A stretch of DNA of 64,000 nucleotides. Origin: Streptomyces nigrescens. Its GTDB lineage: Bacteria; Actinomycetota; Actinomycetes; Streptomycetales; Streptomycetaceae. The translations under genes and the position numbers were made by a program. The notes beneath the pieces are model-generated. The model had not been told where the DNA came from, searched no databases, and saw only the letters and a program-made list of their open reading frames with translations. The DNA lies in assembly GCA_024349765.1 (NCBI GenBank), contig AP026074.1:496001-560000 (forward strand), in the 5' to 3' direction. How positions within the stretch are numbered: the stretch's first letter is position 1; each line of letters opens with the position of its first letter. Shown piece after piece: positions 10,401 through 16,965 of the stretch.

Positions 10401-10730
10401 CTCGCCGAGGTCCTGAGGGAGAGCCCCAACCTGGCCGGTTGCTTCGCCGAGTACCTGAGGTTCGCCCTGTACGGGCCCGAGGAGCTCGCGGAGCTGGTCC
10501 TGCGCCGGCTTGCCCGCCACGGCAGGGCAGTTGACGACGGGCTGCGGCAGGCGCTCGGCGTCCACTTCGCAGACACCGCGCATCCGGAAGGTGCCTACGG
10601 CGCCCACCGGTTCGCCGACCGACTGGCCGCCGGAGCCCCCACGCGAACGATCCGGGTGGCCGATCTGCCGTACGGCGCCGGAGCCGTAGCGGCGGGGCCG
10701 GCGGTCGCGAGCGCGGCGGTGCCCGGCTGA
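4434..10730 (+). CDS. Giant T7SS-associated protein: N-terminal domain, Pro/Ala linker, ART-like domain, beta-helix, two EccA-type AAA domains
   Basis: The ORF is 2098 aa. Residues 1-430 form an unassigned globular region. Residues 430-740 are a Pro/Ala/Val repeat linker. Residues 745-960 resemble an ADP-ribosyltransferase fold (VFLPGTSFKVL) but without the usual Q/ExE, so this is a weak inference. Residues about 1016-1520 are right-handed parallel beta-helix repeats (pectate-lyase-like). Residues 1560-1810 are a CbxX/CfxQ (EccA) AAA domain with Walker A GPPGTGKTT at 1606-1614 and Walker B LFIDEAY with D1669/E1670. A second AAA domain is degenerate: the Walker A Lys is Arg (GSGRRS) and Walker B reads LLLEAD. 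EccA proteins are cytosolic ATPases that assist ESX substrates. A good internal start at 7473 suggests the C-terminal 1085 aa could be a separate protein. Confidence 0.85.
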   Translation: MRIPVERLRPTAPAVECLTVGHAVLVRRKGTDERGGRRSRSWAEGLALDPDHRLVAVDVPAALPPTAWRPVASRLSRDDAGSRGLRLVPVPGSAGELMPAGQWLADRLGTEVLVPAGELVRVDDGSLFVRGDARTGWIRLRPDGPPQWDSRRAPKPQWEDWMVNQSWSPGPSGFCEPLPGGAWLRPASDDLWHEVHRFRLTSVVPCDRKRLCVVLGHPGGSALPLSDVARFWRAVPEEHRGEVRFVGYGPVAAPEEETLGQALSDLLGRPVTVYCGLPVGGPAVTGEPDVHVVCPDGSPGWRPFARELGYLPRRQSGGQVLPPRPVSHRLPVHGLPELSPGVYGYAPDAVLEVTQSGLWMRPPTEPADAHAVRALPLDPTAAKILYDTSSQQSAERMQLLALGALWRLDPATRQSSQVLPAAMATSGTGAPGGQEAPAGSASAGSVPAGSVPAGSAPAGSAPAWSASAASAPAGSAAARLAPGWSVPVGGPSLTGSVPDVGTGPAPEASTAQPSAPADTTAPKPATVTPAAAPATVTPAAAPATVTLEVAPATAPVEDAPATVPEAPAPATVPAAPVAAPVPDPVPVSPAVPDPVPVSPAESVPAVSPPAAPPSAGQSSAAADVPPAQLPAPPPVVRLEADLLPAPAEAEAASAVPAAVPAFAGDAPRPSGGAKPVPDLPEARASGEPAAEGVPKEAAPTAPDDGAAPVGAPGGPGQVAASEPSDGDPRVQPTPRPEACAVPPAGGIDRERDWLRGALRQQYDAAASSLARLLSQSPGLRGDARKPSEDTLTDLVAVRLYLSAEGSKIDAAVRRATVGPHVPLSRCVYEGLRRLPSHRGAGVLRTTVSDAQWQWYRQQRLVTEWGFFPALTGTPCEMPGAVDFLVWSLTARRTVLLEPAVADRVVFLPGTSFKVLDVRQEERREVLLRELSPSEIAPDGTVDLASGPLDEAAVAGLERAAEHWGGREPPGSAAGPLVEQLRQPTRADRHGARRHAGNHPGNHPGKQPGKGVTVVTRQILLVSAQRPGAHRSIAEALSQAGDGALVSVEAGRYEERILLTGAVTVAAQDGPGSVEIHASTGSALVVDSAEVRLSGLVLSGADEQYPVVDLRRGQAAFDDCSISGRAWTALLARDQGTLVARDCTVDNPRGAGIVVTSPGANTVENCQVAEAGSSAVVVAAQGRLTVRGCTLTGSGGNAVCVNGQGHATVEDTTVADSRKPGLVVEEEGSAELRRVVVTGSAGPDAYLTSSAPVTLTDCTFSGAEGESVHIAAGSAPLLRGCTVTGAGRCGVRITGAAKPRLEACEIRDTPLGLVVDANSAPTASDLAVHDAQQVGVLVTGGSAAEFGRLTVVGDAGGVRVLGAARLQLRGGEIELVRGDAVEVGEGGTGRFGELTVRTARGAALKATGAADVVAESSLLHGGGVVVDTDAAVRLDDTVVAASDTDGIRVLNGGSLVAERCRVHGARGHGVRLDATGRGDLRSCTVEGNEGEGIRSDSVEPVRMHDCEVRDNGGPRPNPTREGRSDPANRAGAPPEESDGPGRPDHGARPEPSGQGGNGPLAELEALVGLESVKQEVTGLINLNRMAQRREEMGLPMPPMSRHLVFAGPPGTGKTTVARLYGAVLAELGILGEGHLVEVSRADLVAQIIGGTAIKTTEVCTRALGGVLFIDEAYTLTNQGKGSGPDFGQEAVETLMKLMEDHRDELVVIVAGYSEQMEQFLSSNPGMASRFSRTVEFPNYSPAELVTITRNMCGRHYYELDDSAHEALVRYFEQIPKGATFGNGRVARGVFESMVSNQASRLATAPGTGDAELSRLSAADVPELPGGDDTDPRAPGPDGARGRGSARLSALVGLAELRQALAARLSGLGQLRAEQQPVALTANLVFEGRPGSGRRSVARLYARALAEQGVLTTGVLHRVPLSVFPARWHGQAEAFTAGAFDEAAGGVLLLEADRSFADRPDQERSAVLDAVQRAARAGHDVAVVISGEAPQLAEVLRESPNLAGCFAEYLRFALYGPEELAELVLRRLARHGRAVDDGLRQALGVHFADTAHPEGAYGAHRFADRLAAGAPTRTIRVADLPYGAGAVAAGPAVASAAVPG
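5740..5890 (+). repeat. 15-bp tandem repeats coding for Ala/Ser/Gly/Pro pentapeptides
   Basis: Degenerate 15-bp units (consensus GCCGGGTCGGTGCCT) are read in frame as AGSVP/AGSAP pentapeptides, about nine copies. They extend the disordered linker of the beta-helix/AAA protein. A 33-bp duplication (VPDPVPVSPA twice) follows near 6170-6240. The repeat length is a multiple of three, so copy-number change would not break the frame. Confidence 0.8.
7321..7328 (+). other. G8 homopolymer inside the beta-helix/AAA gene
   Basis: A run of eight G residues lies in the coding frame just after AAEHW, about 145 nt before the internal GTG at 7473. Such runs are prone to slippage. An indel here would cut off the N-terminal half while leaving the internal start usable. 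Confidence 0.6.
7417..7475 (+). promoter_or_regulatory. 12-bp tandem repeat, possible internal ribosome site and GTG start
   Basis: Three 12-bp units (CAGGGAACCACC, last one diverged) at 7417-7452 encode the hydrophilic stretch GNHPGNHPGKQP between the ART-like and beta-helix regions. They are followed by AAAGGGG and, 8 nt later, an in-frame GTG at 7473. The protein from that GTG would start MTRQILLVSAQRPGAH, which is the natural beginning of a beta-helix protein. This supports either an internal translation start or fusion of two former genes. Confidence 0.5.
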
Positions 10731-10911
10731 GGGCCCTCACCGGCAGTCATCGAGTGCTCGGGTACATCAGGGCACCGTGGGATGACAGCGAGGGCAAGCG
10801 CCGGGCCGGACCGGCCAAGGGCCGTTCGTCGTGGCCCAGCATCGAAACGCACACCTACCCACCAGGCACGCCGTTGCAGGCGGAGCCGGCACACATGTGA
10901 GGAGTAACAAG

Positions 10912-11238
10912 GTGACCACACCCACCTCAGTGACAGTCGAAGGAATGCACGCAGCGCTGGGCGCCTTCCGGGAGGCGGACAGCACGGCGCGTGCACAGCT
11001 GTCCGCCATGACGGAGCAGGTGTCGGTGCTCACGCGCAACTGGACGGGTGACGCGGCCGCGCAGTTCGGCGGTGCGATGCACACGTGGCTGGAGGACTTC
11101 CAGACCGTGGTGTCCGCCTTGAACAGGATGGTGAACACCCTGGAGCAGAACACCGGTGTCTACCGCTCGACCCACGACAGCACCCACCAGGCCGCCAGCA
11201 GCGTGGCGTCGCGGATGCACGCCCCGCTCTCCCTCTAG
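10912..11238 (+). CDS. WXG100 family (Esx) secreted protein, first of a pair
   Basis: The protein is 108 aa, the usual WXG100 length, and is predicted to be a helical hairpin with the turn motif NWTGDAA (W-T-G). Esx proteins are exported as dimers by EccC-driven T7SS. The start is GTG at 10912 with GAGGAG 8 nt upstream; the longer in-frame ATG at 10831 has no ribosome site and adds non-helical sequence. It lies 28 nt before the second Esx gene, the classic pair arrangement. Its C-terminus lacks a clear YxxxD/E signal, so the partner probably carries it. Confidence 0.93.
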   Translation: MTTPTSVTVEGMHAALGAFREADSTARAQLSAMTEQVSVLTRNWTGDAAAQFGGAMHTWLEDFQTVVSALNRMVNTLEQNTGVYRSTHDSTHQAASSVASRMHAPLSL

Positions 11239-11266
11239 TCGGCCCGGCCACCCCTCAGGAGCACAC

Positions 11267-11557
11267 ATGCCTACGTACACCGTCAACTTCGCTCAGGTCG
11301 AGCACGTCACCGAGGAGATGCGCACCATCTCCCGCAACATCAGCAACATGCTGGCATCGCTGGACTCCAGCGCCCGGCACCACCTCGCCGAGTGGACCAG
11401 TGAGGCCCAGACCGCCTACAACCAGAACAAGGTCAAGTGGGACAGCGCAGCGGCCGACATGGTCCAGCAGGCCACCAGCGCCGGGACCGCGCTGGAGGAG
11501 ATCCGCGCCAGCTACGCGCAGGCCGAGGGCACCAACTCCAGCATGTGGAACGGGTGA
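11267..11557 (+). CDS. WXG100 family (Esx) secreted protein, second of a pair
   Basis: The protein is 96 aa, starting at ATG 11267 after an AGGAG site. It is a helical hairpin with the turn EWTSEAQ, where the usual Gly of WXG is Ser. The C-terminal tail contains SYAQAEG, which fits the YxxxD/E T7SS export signal recognised by EccC. It probably forms a heterodimer with the upstream Esx protein. The stop is followed after 1 nt by the next start codon. Confidence 0.93.
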   Translation: MPTYTVNFAQVEHVTEEMRTISRNISNMLASLDSSARHHLAEWTSEAQTAYNQNKVKWDSAAADMVQQATSAGTALEEIRASYAQAEGTNSSMWNG

Positions 11558-11558
11558 C

Positions 11559-12227
11559 ATGGGGAGGGAGTTCCTCGGAAACAGTCAGGCCGGGTACACC
11601 GCGCCGTCGTCTGACTCCGGAGGCTCGCGTCCCGGCATTCAGGACTGGGATCCCGGACAGGTCACACTGCCGCCGGCCCGCACGGTGGAGGCGCAGGTGC
11701 CGACACCTCCCGCGGTTCCAGGAGCCAATCGGGGATCGGGTTCGACCTCGGTGGACACCCCCTCTCTCGACGTGGTCGCCCGCAACATCGAGAGTCTGAA
11801 GGCACCGGTGAAGGACGCGATGGACCGGCTGCGCCAGGTCAGGGTTGCGCCCGGCTCGTTCTACGACGCCGACCAGCTCAAGACCAAGACCGTAGGGGCC
11901 AACGCGGACGGTGGTCTGAAGAGCCAACTGGTCAAAGCGCTGTCGGACCTCTACAACGGCCTGACCGACGTGGGCGACGCCATGAGGACCCTGAGCAAGA
12001 ACTACACGACGGCTGAGGAGGCCAACGGCATCAAGGCCGTTGACCTGCACAAGTCCATCGAGAGGGCGCAGGCGGACTTCGGCGCCATGCTCAAGGACAC
12101 CGGCAGCGGACCCGCCGCCCCGGGTGGGGGTGACGGCTCGGGGCCTTCCACCGGAGGCTCGGGGCCTTCGACCGGAGGCTCGGCGCCTTCCACCAGCGGC
12201 TCGGCGCCTTCCACCGGGGCTGCCTGA
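11559..12227 (+). CDS. T7SS-associated helical protein with Gly/Ser/Pro repeat tail, function unknown
   Basis: The protein is 222 aa, and the ATG lies 1 nt after the Esx stop, so it is probably translationally coupled. Residues 1-70 are disordered. Residues 70-185 are predicted to be mostly helical (SLDVVARNIESLKAPVKDAM...), compatible with a WXG100-like or EspC-like secreted partner, but no WXG turn is visible. The tail is a GSGPSTGG-type repeat built from four 24-bp units at about 12138-12222. The position inside the Esx operon suggests a co-secreted substrate or chaperone; the exact role is not known. Confidence 0.8.
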   Translation: MGREFLGNSQAGYTAPSSDSGGSRPGIQDWDPGQVTLPPARTVEAQVPTPPAVPGANRGSGSTSVDTPSLDVVARNIESLKAPVKDAMDRLRQVRVAPGSFYDADQLKTKTVGANADGGLKSQLVKALSDLYNGLTDVGDAMRTLSKNYTTAEEANGIKAVDLHKSIERAQADFGAMLKDTGSGPAAPGGGDGSGPSTGGSGPSTGGSAPSTSGSAPSTGAA

Positions 12228-12255
12228 GCCAGAGCACGGCTCGTTCGCCGAGCCA

Positions 12256-12314
12256 GGCCCGGTGTGCGGCACACCGGGCCACCTGGTCCGCCGGGGTCGG
12301 TTCCCCGGCGGACC
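12256..12314 (+). terminator. Two back-to-back perfect hairpins after the Esx operon
   Basis: Hairpin 1 has an 11-bp perfect stem, 12256-12266 with 12270-12280, and a 3-nt loop. Hairpin 2 has a 12-bp perfect stem, 12285-12296 with 12303-12314, and a 6-nt loop. Neither has a T-run, as is usual in Streptomyces. They lie between the 222-aa gene and the next T7SS gene and probably reduce read-through, leaving Esx expression higher than downstream genes. Confidence 0.7.
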
Positions 12315-12445
12315 TCTGCGGTGTCGTGGCGGAAGCCCTCCGCGGCGTCCGCTTCAGTTTCCGGACACGGGGTGATCAGCCTTCGGTTCACGTGGTCGGA
12401 GCAGTGTCATCCGGGAACCGAAGGCCGACTGGGAGCACGGAGCCG

Positions 12446-15400
12446 ATGGCGGAGAACAAGAACGGATTCGACAAGGGAGATGACGGCGCGCTCTACGCCG
12501 CTCCGTCCCAGGCGAGTTCCGTCAACGACTACGACACCTGGGACTGGAAACAGATCGAGGCGGCCATCACCGGCGGCGCCGCCATGGCCGACTCCTCCGA
12601 CCACAACCGTGCCAACGCCGTCTCCGATCCGGCCACGCTGGTGGACGCCGGCAACATCTTCTACCGGGTGCAGTTGGTGCTGGAGATGGTGTCGAAAAGC
12701 CTGGACGAGCAGGCCACCGCGCTCGCCGGAGACAGCGGGCCGTGGCGCGGTGAGGCCGCGGAATCGTTCCTGGCAACCATGAAGACCTTCTCCCAACAGG
12801 TGTCCGCCATCGCCGGTGCGGTCTCCGGCGGTTCCTCCCGCCTCAACTCGGTACCGGATCAACTGGTGCGGAACGGCAACCAGTTGGCCGAGGCCCGGGC
12901 GAAGATCGCGGCCATCGACTCCTGGTACGCACAACAGGCCCAGATCCAGGGCGTCAAGGCGATGTCCAACGGGCTGATTCCGGTGAGCAAGAACCAGACC
13001 ATCGTCAACATGATGACCCGGGACATGCGGGAGGTGCTCAAGAGCCTGGCGAGGCAGTACCAGTTCACCGTCGACGCGGTGCGCCCTCCGTCGAGCGTGA
13101 CCCCTCCCGTCAAGTCCGCCTCGCCCCCGTCCCCGGCCAACGCACCCAAGATGCCGGTGGTCGGGCCGGGCGGAGCGCCGTCCGGCGGCGGAGCGGGGCT
13201 GCCGGCGGCCGCACCGTCGGAAGCCCCTCCCGTGCAGCCGTTCACGGCACCTGGCGTCGGTCCGTCGACCGCAGGGTTGCCCACGGATGCCTCGGTCCCG
13301 GCAGGCGGGGGTACGCCCCTGGGGTTCCCGGATGCTCCGCAGGTGGGTCCGGGTCCGGGCGTTGCGGGGATGCCTGGGCTGGACGGTCCGGGCGTTGCGG
13401 GGATGCCTGGGCTGGACCGTCCGGGCGTTGCGGGAATGCCCGCGCTGGACGGTCCGGGCATTGCCGGGATGCCGTCGTTGGACGGTCCTGGCGCCGGTAA
13501 CACCGGGTCTGCGGGCGCTCCGGGTATCGACGCTGCTCCACCCGGGCTGCCGGCGATGGATGCCGCACCCCCCACGGGGGCGGACGCGCCCGTCCTCCCG
13601 TTCCCGGGTGCCCCGTTGGTGGGTTCGGGCCTTCCCGGGATGTCCGCACCGGGCGGCAACCGTGCGGGCAAGGACGCGGCGGCGGCCTCCTTCCCGGGTG
13701 TTCCGGGTGTGGGTTCCGCTCCGGGGATCGGTGCCCTGGACGGCTCGCCGGCCGGCGGCGCGGGTGCGCCCGCCGGGTTCCCGGGGATCCCAGGGGTCGG
13801 GGCGGACGCACCGGGGATCGGTGCGCTCGACGGCGGGCAGGCCGGGCAGGTGGGAACGCCCGCCGGGTTCCCGGGGGCCCCAGGGGTCGGGGCGGACGCA
13901 CCGGGGATCGGTGCGCTCGACGGCGGGCGGGCCGGGCAGGTGGGAACGCCGGTGGGCTTCCCGGGGAGCACGGGCGTCGGGTCCGGCGTTCCCGGGGCCG
14001 GGGGCTCGGCGCCGTGGCTGAACCCCGCCCCCGCTCCGCTGCCGGTCGCGGGTGGGCACGGCGCCGGCGCCGCCCCCGGAGTGGCCCCCTTCGAAGGCTC
14101 GACGCATGTGGCCGGACCGGACACCGCCGGGCTGCCCGGTCACGGTGGCGCCTTGACCAAGACAGGGGGCCTCGGCGGCTCTGCCTTGGGAAACCCGGGC
14201 CACGTCACCGGGTCCGGCATCGGCGGGGTGGGGGAGGGAGCCGGTGGCGCCCACAGCGCGCACCCGACTGCCCCCCACAACCTGCACCCAACTGCCCCCC
14301 ACGTCCCCTCGTTCCGACCCGACGAAGGTGCGGTGTCGGGTGGGGCCATGGGCGGCGGCACACCGGCCATGGGCTCGCAGATGCCGATGATGCCGCCGGG
14401 CATGGGGATGATGCCGCCCCACGGCAGGGCCGATGGCGAACGCTCCGACGCCTCCGGGCTGTTGACCCCCAGCGGGGCTCCTTGGGCCGACGAGTTGGAC
14501 GCGGACCACGACGAGGAGATCGGTTCGCCCGACGGTGCCCCGTCGGGCGCGCAGACCGTCGGTGGGCAGTCCGAAGCCACCGGCACCACGCACTCCGCCG
14601 AGGAGTCGGTGACGGCGCCGGCCGCCACGGCGGGCGGCGCGCCCCTGCTGACGGGCGCCCCGGCGAGAGCCACCGGGGGTGACAGGTCCGAGGCCGCCGG
14701 CCTGCTGGAGGGAGCCACGGCTGCCTGGACCGCGGAGGGTTCGGCCGAAGAGCTGCCGTTGCGGCCGGAGGCCGGTGAGGGCGTGACAGCCGCCGAACCG
14801 GACGGGGTGGCGGAGCCCACCGCGGAAGGCGCCACCGCCACCGCCGCGGCCACGGAAGCGCCGGAGCCCGCCGCGGTCGACGCGGACGCGGAACAACCGG
14901 CCCAGGAGAGCGCGGTGTCCGCCGCCGCGACCGTGGCCGTCACCACTGCGGCAACGGCCACGGCAGCCGGTGTTGCGGCAACCGGTGTTGCGGCAACCGG
15001 AGTCGCGGCAGCCGCGACCGCGGCCCCTGCGACGCCCCGCCCCGCCGCGACCGCCAGGGTGCCCTCCGCAGCTGAAGCGACCGCTGAAGCCACCACCGCC
15101 CACCCCCCGAGGGCCGCCCAGGCCCCGCGTGCCGCCGCGGCGTCCGCCCCGGGTGCGGTCTCCGCTGCCGGGACCGCCGCCGTGACGGCCACGAGCACCC
15201 CCAATCCGCGGGCGTCGACCGCAGCGGAGCCCGCACCTCGTCACCCCGTGACATCCGGCAACCCGCCCCTGCCCAGGAAGGCTGGTACGGCGGGCGCCTC
15301 GGCATCCGATCCGGCAGCACACGGCGAGGTGGACGAGCGAGGCGACGGGCGCACGCCCGGCGTGGGCCGGCCCGACCGGGTGCCCCTGCCCTCCTCGACG

Positions 15401-15871
15401 GTCTCGACCGAGGACGTCGTGGCCTGGGGTGCCACGGCTTCCACCTCCCTCGCGCCGTTGCTGGCGCGGTCGCTCGGCCGTCGCGGCCGGGGCGAACGGG
15501 CGGACGGTCAGGCTCCTTCCACCGCATCCTCCGACGGGAACCCGCTCGGGACCGATGCGCGGAGCGCCGAGGCCGCCGAGACCGACGCCGCCGCCGGTTG
15601 CGGGCTGCCCAGCTGGCGCCGGTCCCCGGTCACCGGCGGGGATCGCGGCGCGGCCGCCGAGCCGCCTCCGCTCCGCTCGGGCTCCTGGCTCGGCGACGAG
15701 GAAGAGGACGAGGAAGAGGACGAGGCCCGCGCGGAGAAGGCGCCCGGTTCGGCCGAGCCGCCCTCCACGGACGGCGACGACCCGGAGTCCGGAAGGATCG
15801 CGGAGCTGCTCGCCAGGAGTGCGATGCCGTGGGGCACGAAGGACGGTGACATCCCCGGCATCATCGACTGA
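12446..15871 (+). CDS. WXG100-like protein with very long Gly/Pro/Ala-rich repeat tail, putative T7SS substrate
   Basis: The protein is 1141 aa. The ATG at 12446 has GGGAG about 10 nt upstream. Residues 1-215 are helical and look like a WXG100/PPE-type secretion domain, with the turn PWRGEAAESF (W-R-G). Residues 215-560 are collagen-like Gly/Pro repeats (GVAGMPGLD and a 30-residue repeat). Residues 560-1050 are Ala/Thr/Pro-rich, and the C-terminus is acidic (a Glu/Asp run near residue 1085). No catalytic domain is recognisable. It resembles the long PPE/WXG-fusion proteins near actinobacterial ESX loci and may be a surface or secreted structural protein; this function is inferred from context. 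Confidence 0.85.
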   Translation: MAENKNGFDKGDDGALYAAPSQASSVNDYDTWDWKQIEAAITGGAAMADSSDHNRANAVSDPATLVDAGNIFYRVQLVLEMVSKSLDEQATALAGDSGPWRGEAAESFLATMKTFSQQVSAIAGAVSGGSSRLNSVPDQLVRNGNQLAEARAKIAAIDSWYAQQAQIQGVKAMSNGLIPVSKNQTIVNMMTRDMREVLKSLARQYQFTVDAVRPPSSVTPPVKSASPPSPANAPKMPVVGPGGAPSGGGAGLPAAAPSEAPPVQPFTAPGVGPSTAGLPTDASVPAGGGTPLGFPDAPQVGPGPGVAGMPGLDGPGVAGMPGLDRPGVAGMPALDGPGIAGMPSLDGPGAGNTGSAGAPGIDAAPPGLPAMDAAPPTGADAPVLPFPGAPLVGSGLPGMSAPGGNRAGKDAAAASFPGVPGVGSAPGIGALDGSPAGGAGAPAGFPGIPGVGADAPGIGALDGGQAGQVGTPAGFPGAPGVGADAPGIGALDGGRAGQVGTPVGFPGSTGVGSGVPGAGGSAPWLNPAPAPLPVAGGHGAGAAPGVAPFEGSTHVAGPDTAGLPGHGGALTKTGGLGGSALGNPGHVTGSGIGGVGEGAGGAHSAHPTAPHNLHPTAPHVPSFRPDEGAVSGGAMGGGTPAMGSQMPMMPPGMGMMPPHGRADGERSDASGLLTPSGAPWADELDADHDEEIGSPDGAPSGAQTVGGQSEATGTTHSAEESVTAPAATAGGAPLLTGAPARATGGDRSEAAGLLEGATAAWTAEGSAEELPLRPEAGEGVTAAEPDGVAEPTAEGATATAAATEAPEPAAVDADAEQPAQESAVSAAATVAVTTAATATAAGVAATGVAATGVAAAATAAPATPRPAATARVPSAAEATAEATTAHPPRAAQAPRAAAASAPGAVSAAGTAAVTATSTPNPRASTAAEPAPRHPVTSGNPPLPRKAGTAGASASDPAAHGEVDERGDGRTPGVGRPDRVPLPSSTVSTEDVVAWGATASTSLAPLLARSLGRRGRGERADGQAPSTASSDGNPLGTDARSAEAAETDAAAGCGLPSWRRSPVTGGDRGAAAEPPPLRSGSWLGDEEEDEEEDEARAEKAPGSAEPPSTDGDDPESGRIAELLARSAMPWGTKDGDIPGIID
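13351..13985 (+). repeat. In-frame tandem repeats (33-bp and 90-bp units)
   Basis: Around 13360-13500 there are about four 33-bp units encoding GPGVAGMPGLD variants. Around 13690-13985 there are about three 90-bp units encoding a 30-residue Gly-rich repeat (core APGIGALDGG). The DNA copies are nearly identical in places, showing recent unequal exchange. Unit lengths are multiples of three. Confidence 0.85.
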
Positions 15872-16052
15872 GCTCGTGCCCGGCCAATGGGTACGCCAGG
15901 GCAAAGCTGGAGGTACGGACGGCCACAGACCTGCCGACTCGGGGCCCGGCCACGCTTGATCGGCTTGGCTTGACCCGCACAGGAACCTGACCGGCCCGCG
16001 CCCGCCGCCCGCGGTGGGCGCGGTAGCCGGTGGCAACGGGAGAGGAGTCGGC

Positions 16053-16475
16053 GTGGCGAGCCCGTACGACGAGCGGATCGAAGAGCTCTTGGAGGAGTAC
16101 CGCAGGCAGCGGCAGGAGGCCGGTGAACTCCAGCAGCGGCTCCGTGAGATCTCCGCGACCGGGACGGCGCCCCGGCAGACCGTCAAGGTCACCGTGGGGG
16201 CGCAGGGCGAGCTGACCGGTGTGGAGTTCCCCACCGGTGCCTATCGCAGGATGGCTCCCGCCGAGCTGACCGAGGCGATCCTCGGTGCCGCCCGGTCGGC
16301 CAGGGAAGAGGCGCTGGCTCAGGCAGGGGAGCTGATGGCCGCCCGTCTTCCGGCGGAGATCCCGGCGGCCGAATTCCTCGAGGGCACCGCCGACCTGACG
16401 GCGCTGTTGCCGGAGCAGCCGTCCATGCCGGAGGCGGTACGGGCCTATGTCGAGCAGGGCCGGTCGCCGGAGTGA
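16053..16475 (+). CDS. YbaB/EbfC family protein in T7SS locus
   Basis: The protein is 140 aa from GTG 16053, preceded by GAGAGGAG. Residues 5-40 form a charged coiled coil (DERIEELLEEYRRQRQ). They are followed by the YbaB core with VKVTVGAQGELTGVEF and a helical C-terminus. YbaB/EbfC proteins are small dimeric nucleoid-associated DNA-binding proteins. Homologous folds occur in ESX loci (EspL-like), where they are thought to assist secretion or regulation. The job here is inferred from context only. Confidence 0.85.
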   Translation: MASPYDERIEELLEEYRRQRQEAGELQQRLREISATGTAPRQTVKVTVGAQGELTGVEFPTGAYRRMAPAELTEAILGAARSAREEALAQAGELMAARLPAEIPAAEFLEGTADLTALLPEQPSMPEAVRAYVEQGRSPE

Positions 16476-16516
16476 CCGAAAGCTCCAGCCGGCCGGGACC
16501 GCCACCGTACGGCGCC

Positions 16517-16537
16517 GAGCGGTACGGCGTACCGCTC
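16517..16537 (+). other. Perfect 9-bp hairpin between T7SS genes
   Basis: GAGCGGTAC at 16517-16525 pairs with GTACCGCTC at 16529-16537 around a GGC loop, in the 110-nt gap between the YbaB-like gene and the next WXG100-like gene. It may be an attenuator or processing site. There is no T-run. Confidence 0.5.
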
Positions 16538-16586
16538 CGGCCACACCACCCAACCCACCGCATGACGACGCGACATGGAGGAACTG

Positions 16587-16955
16587 ATGGACAGTGAGCT
16601 TTCGGTGGACACCGACGGCCTCGAAGGGGCCGTCCCCCACATCCGCGAGATCGCCGGCCGGGCGGAGAGCGTCCTCAAGAACCTGGAAGGGGAGCTCAAG
16701 GGCGTCGGCAAAGGGTGGGACGACCCCATGGGGCGTGCCTTCGTCGAGGGGTACCAGGGCCCGGCCGAGACCCTCCAGCGCGGCCTCGCGGACATCTCGC
16801 ACGTGGTGACCAGCACCGCCGATGGGGTGCACACCATGGGCAAGAGCTTCGCGAACACGGAGTACGACGTCCTGGACGCGATCCGCACCCACGGTGTGCC
16901 CCGGGAGACCGGTCACCCGAGCGTGCGTTCCACACCGTCGCGCGGCCGCGGCTGA
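16587..16955 (+). CDS. WXG100-like secreted protein
   Basis: The protein is 122 aa. ATG 16587 is preferred over ATG 16575 because a GGAGGA site lies between the two. It is predicted to be two long helices with a turn KGWDDPMG, a variant of WXG lacking the Gly, and a short basic tail (PSRGRG). Its stop lies 10 nt before the giant glycosyltransferase gene, so the two are co-transcribed. A partner or chaperone for secretion of the giant is plausible, as small Esx proteins often pair with LXG/CpnT-like effectors. Confidence 0.85.
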   Translation: MDSELSVDTDGLEGAVPHIREIAGRAESVLKNLEGELKGVGKGWDDPMGRAFVEGYQGPAETLQRGLADISHVVTSTADGVHTMGKSFANTEYDVLDAIRTHGVPRETGHPSVRSTPSRGRG

Positions 16956-16965
16956 CGGGCTTTCC

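Noticed and set aside
12407-16234. 1275-codon open frame on the minus strand
   Set aside because: Antisense shadow of the repeat-rich WXG100-like gene; Arg/Gly-rich composition, no domain, typical of high-GC DNA.
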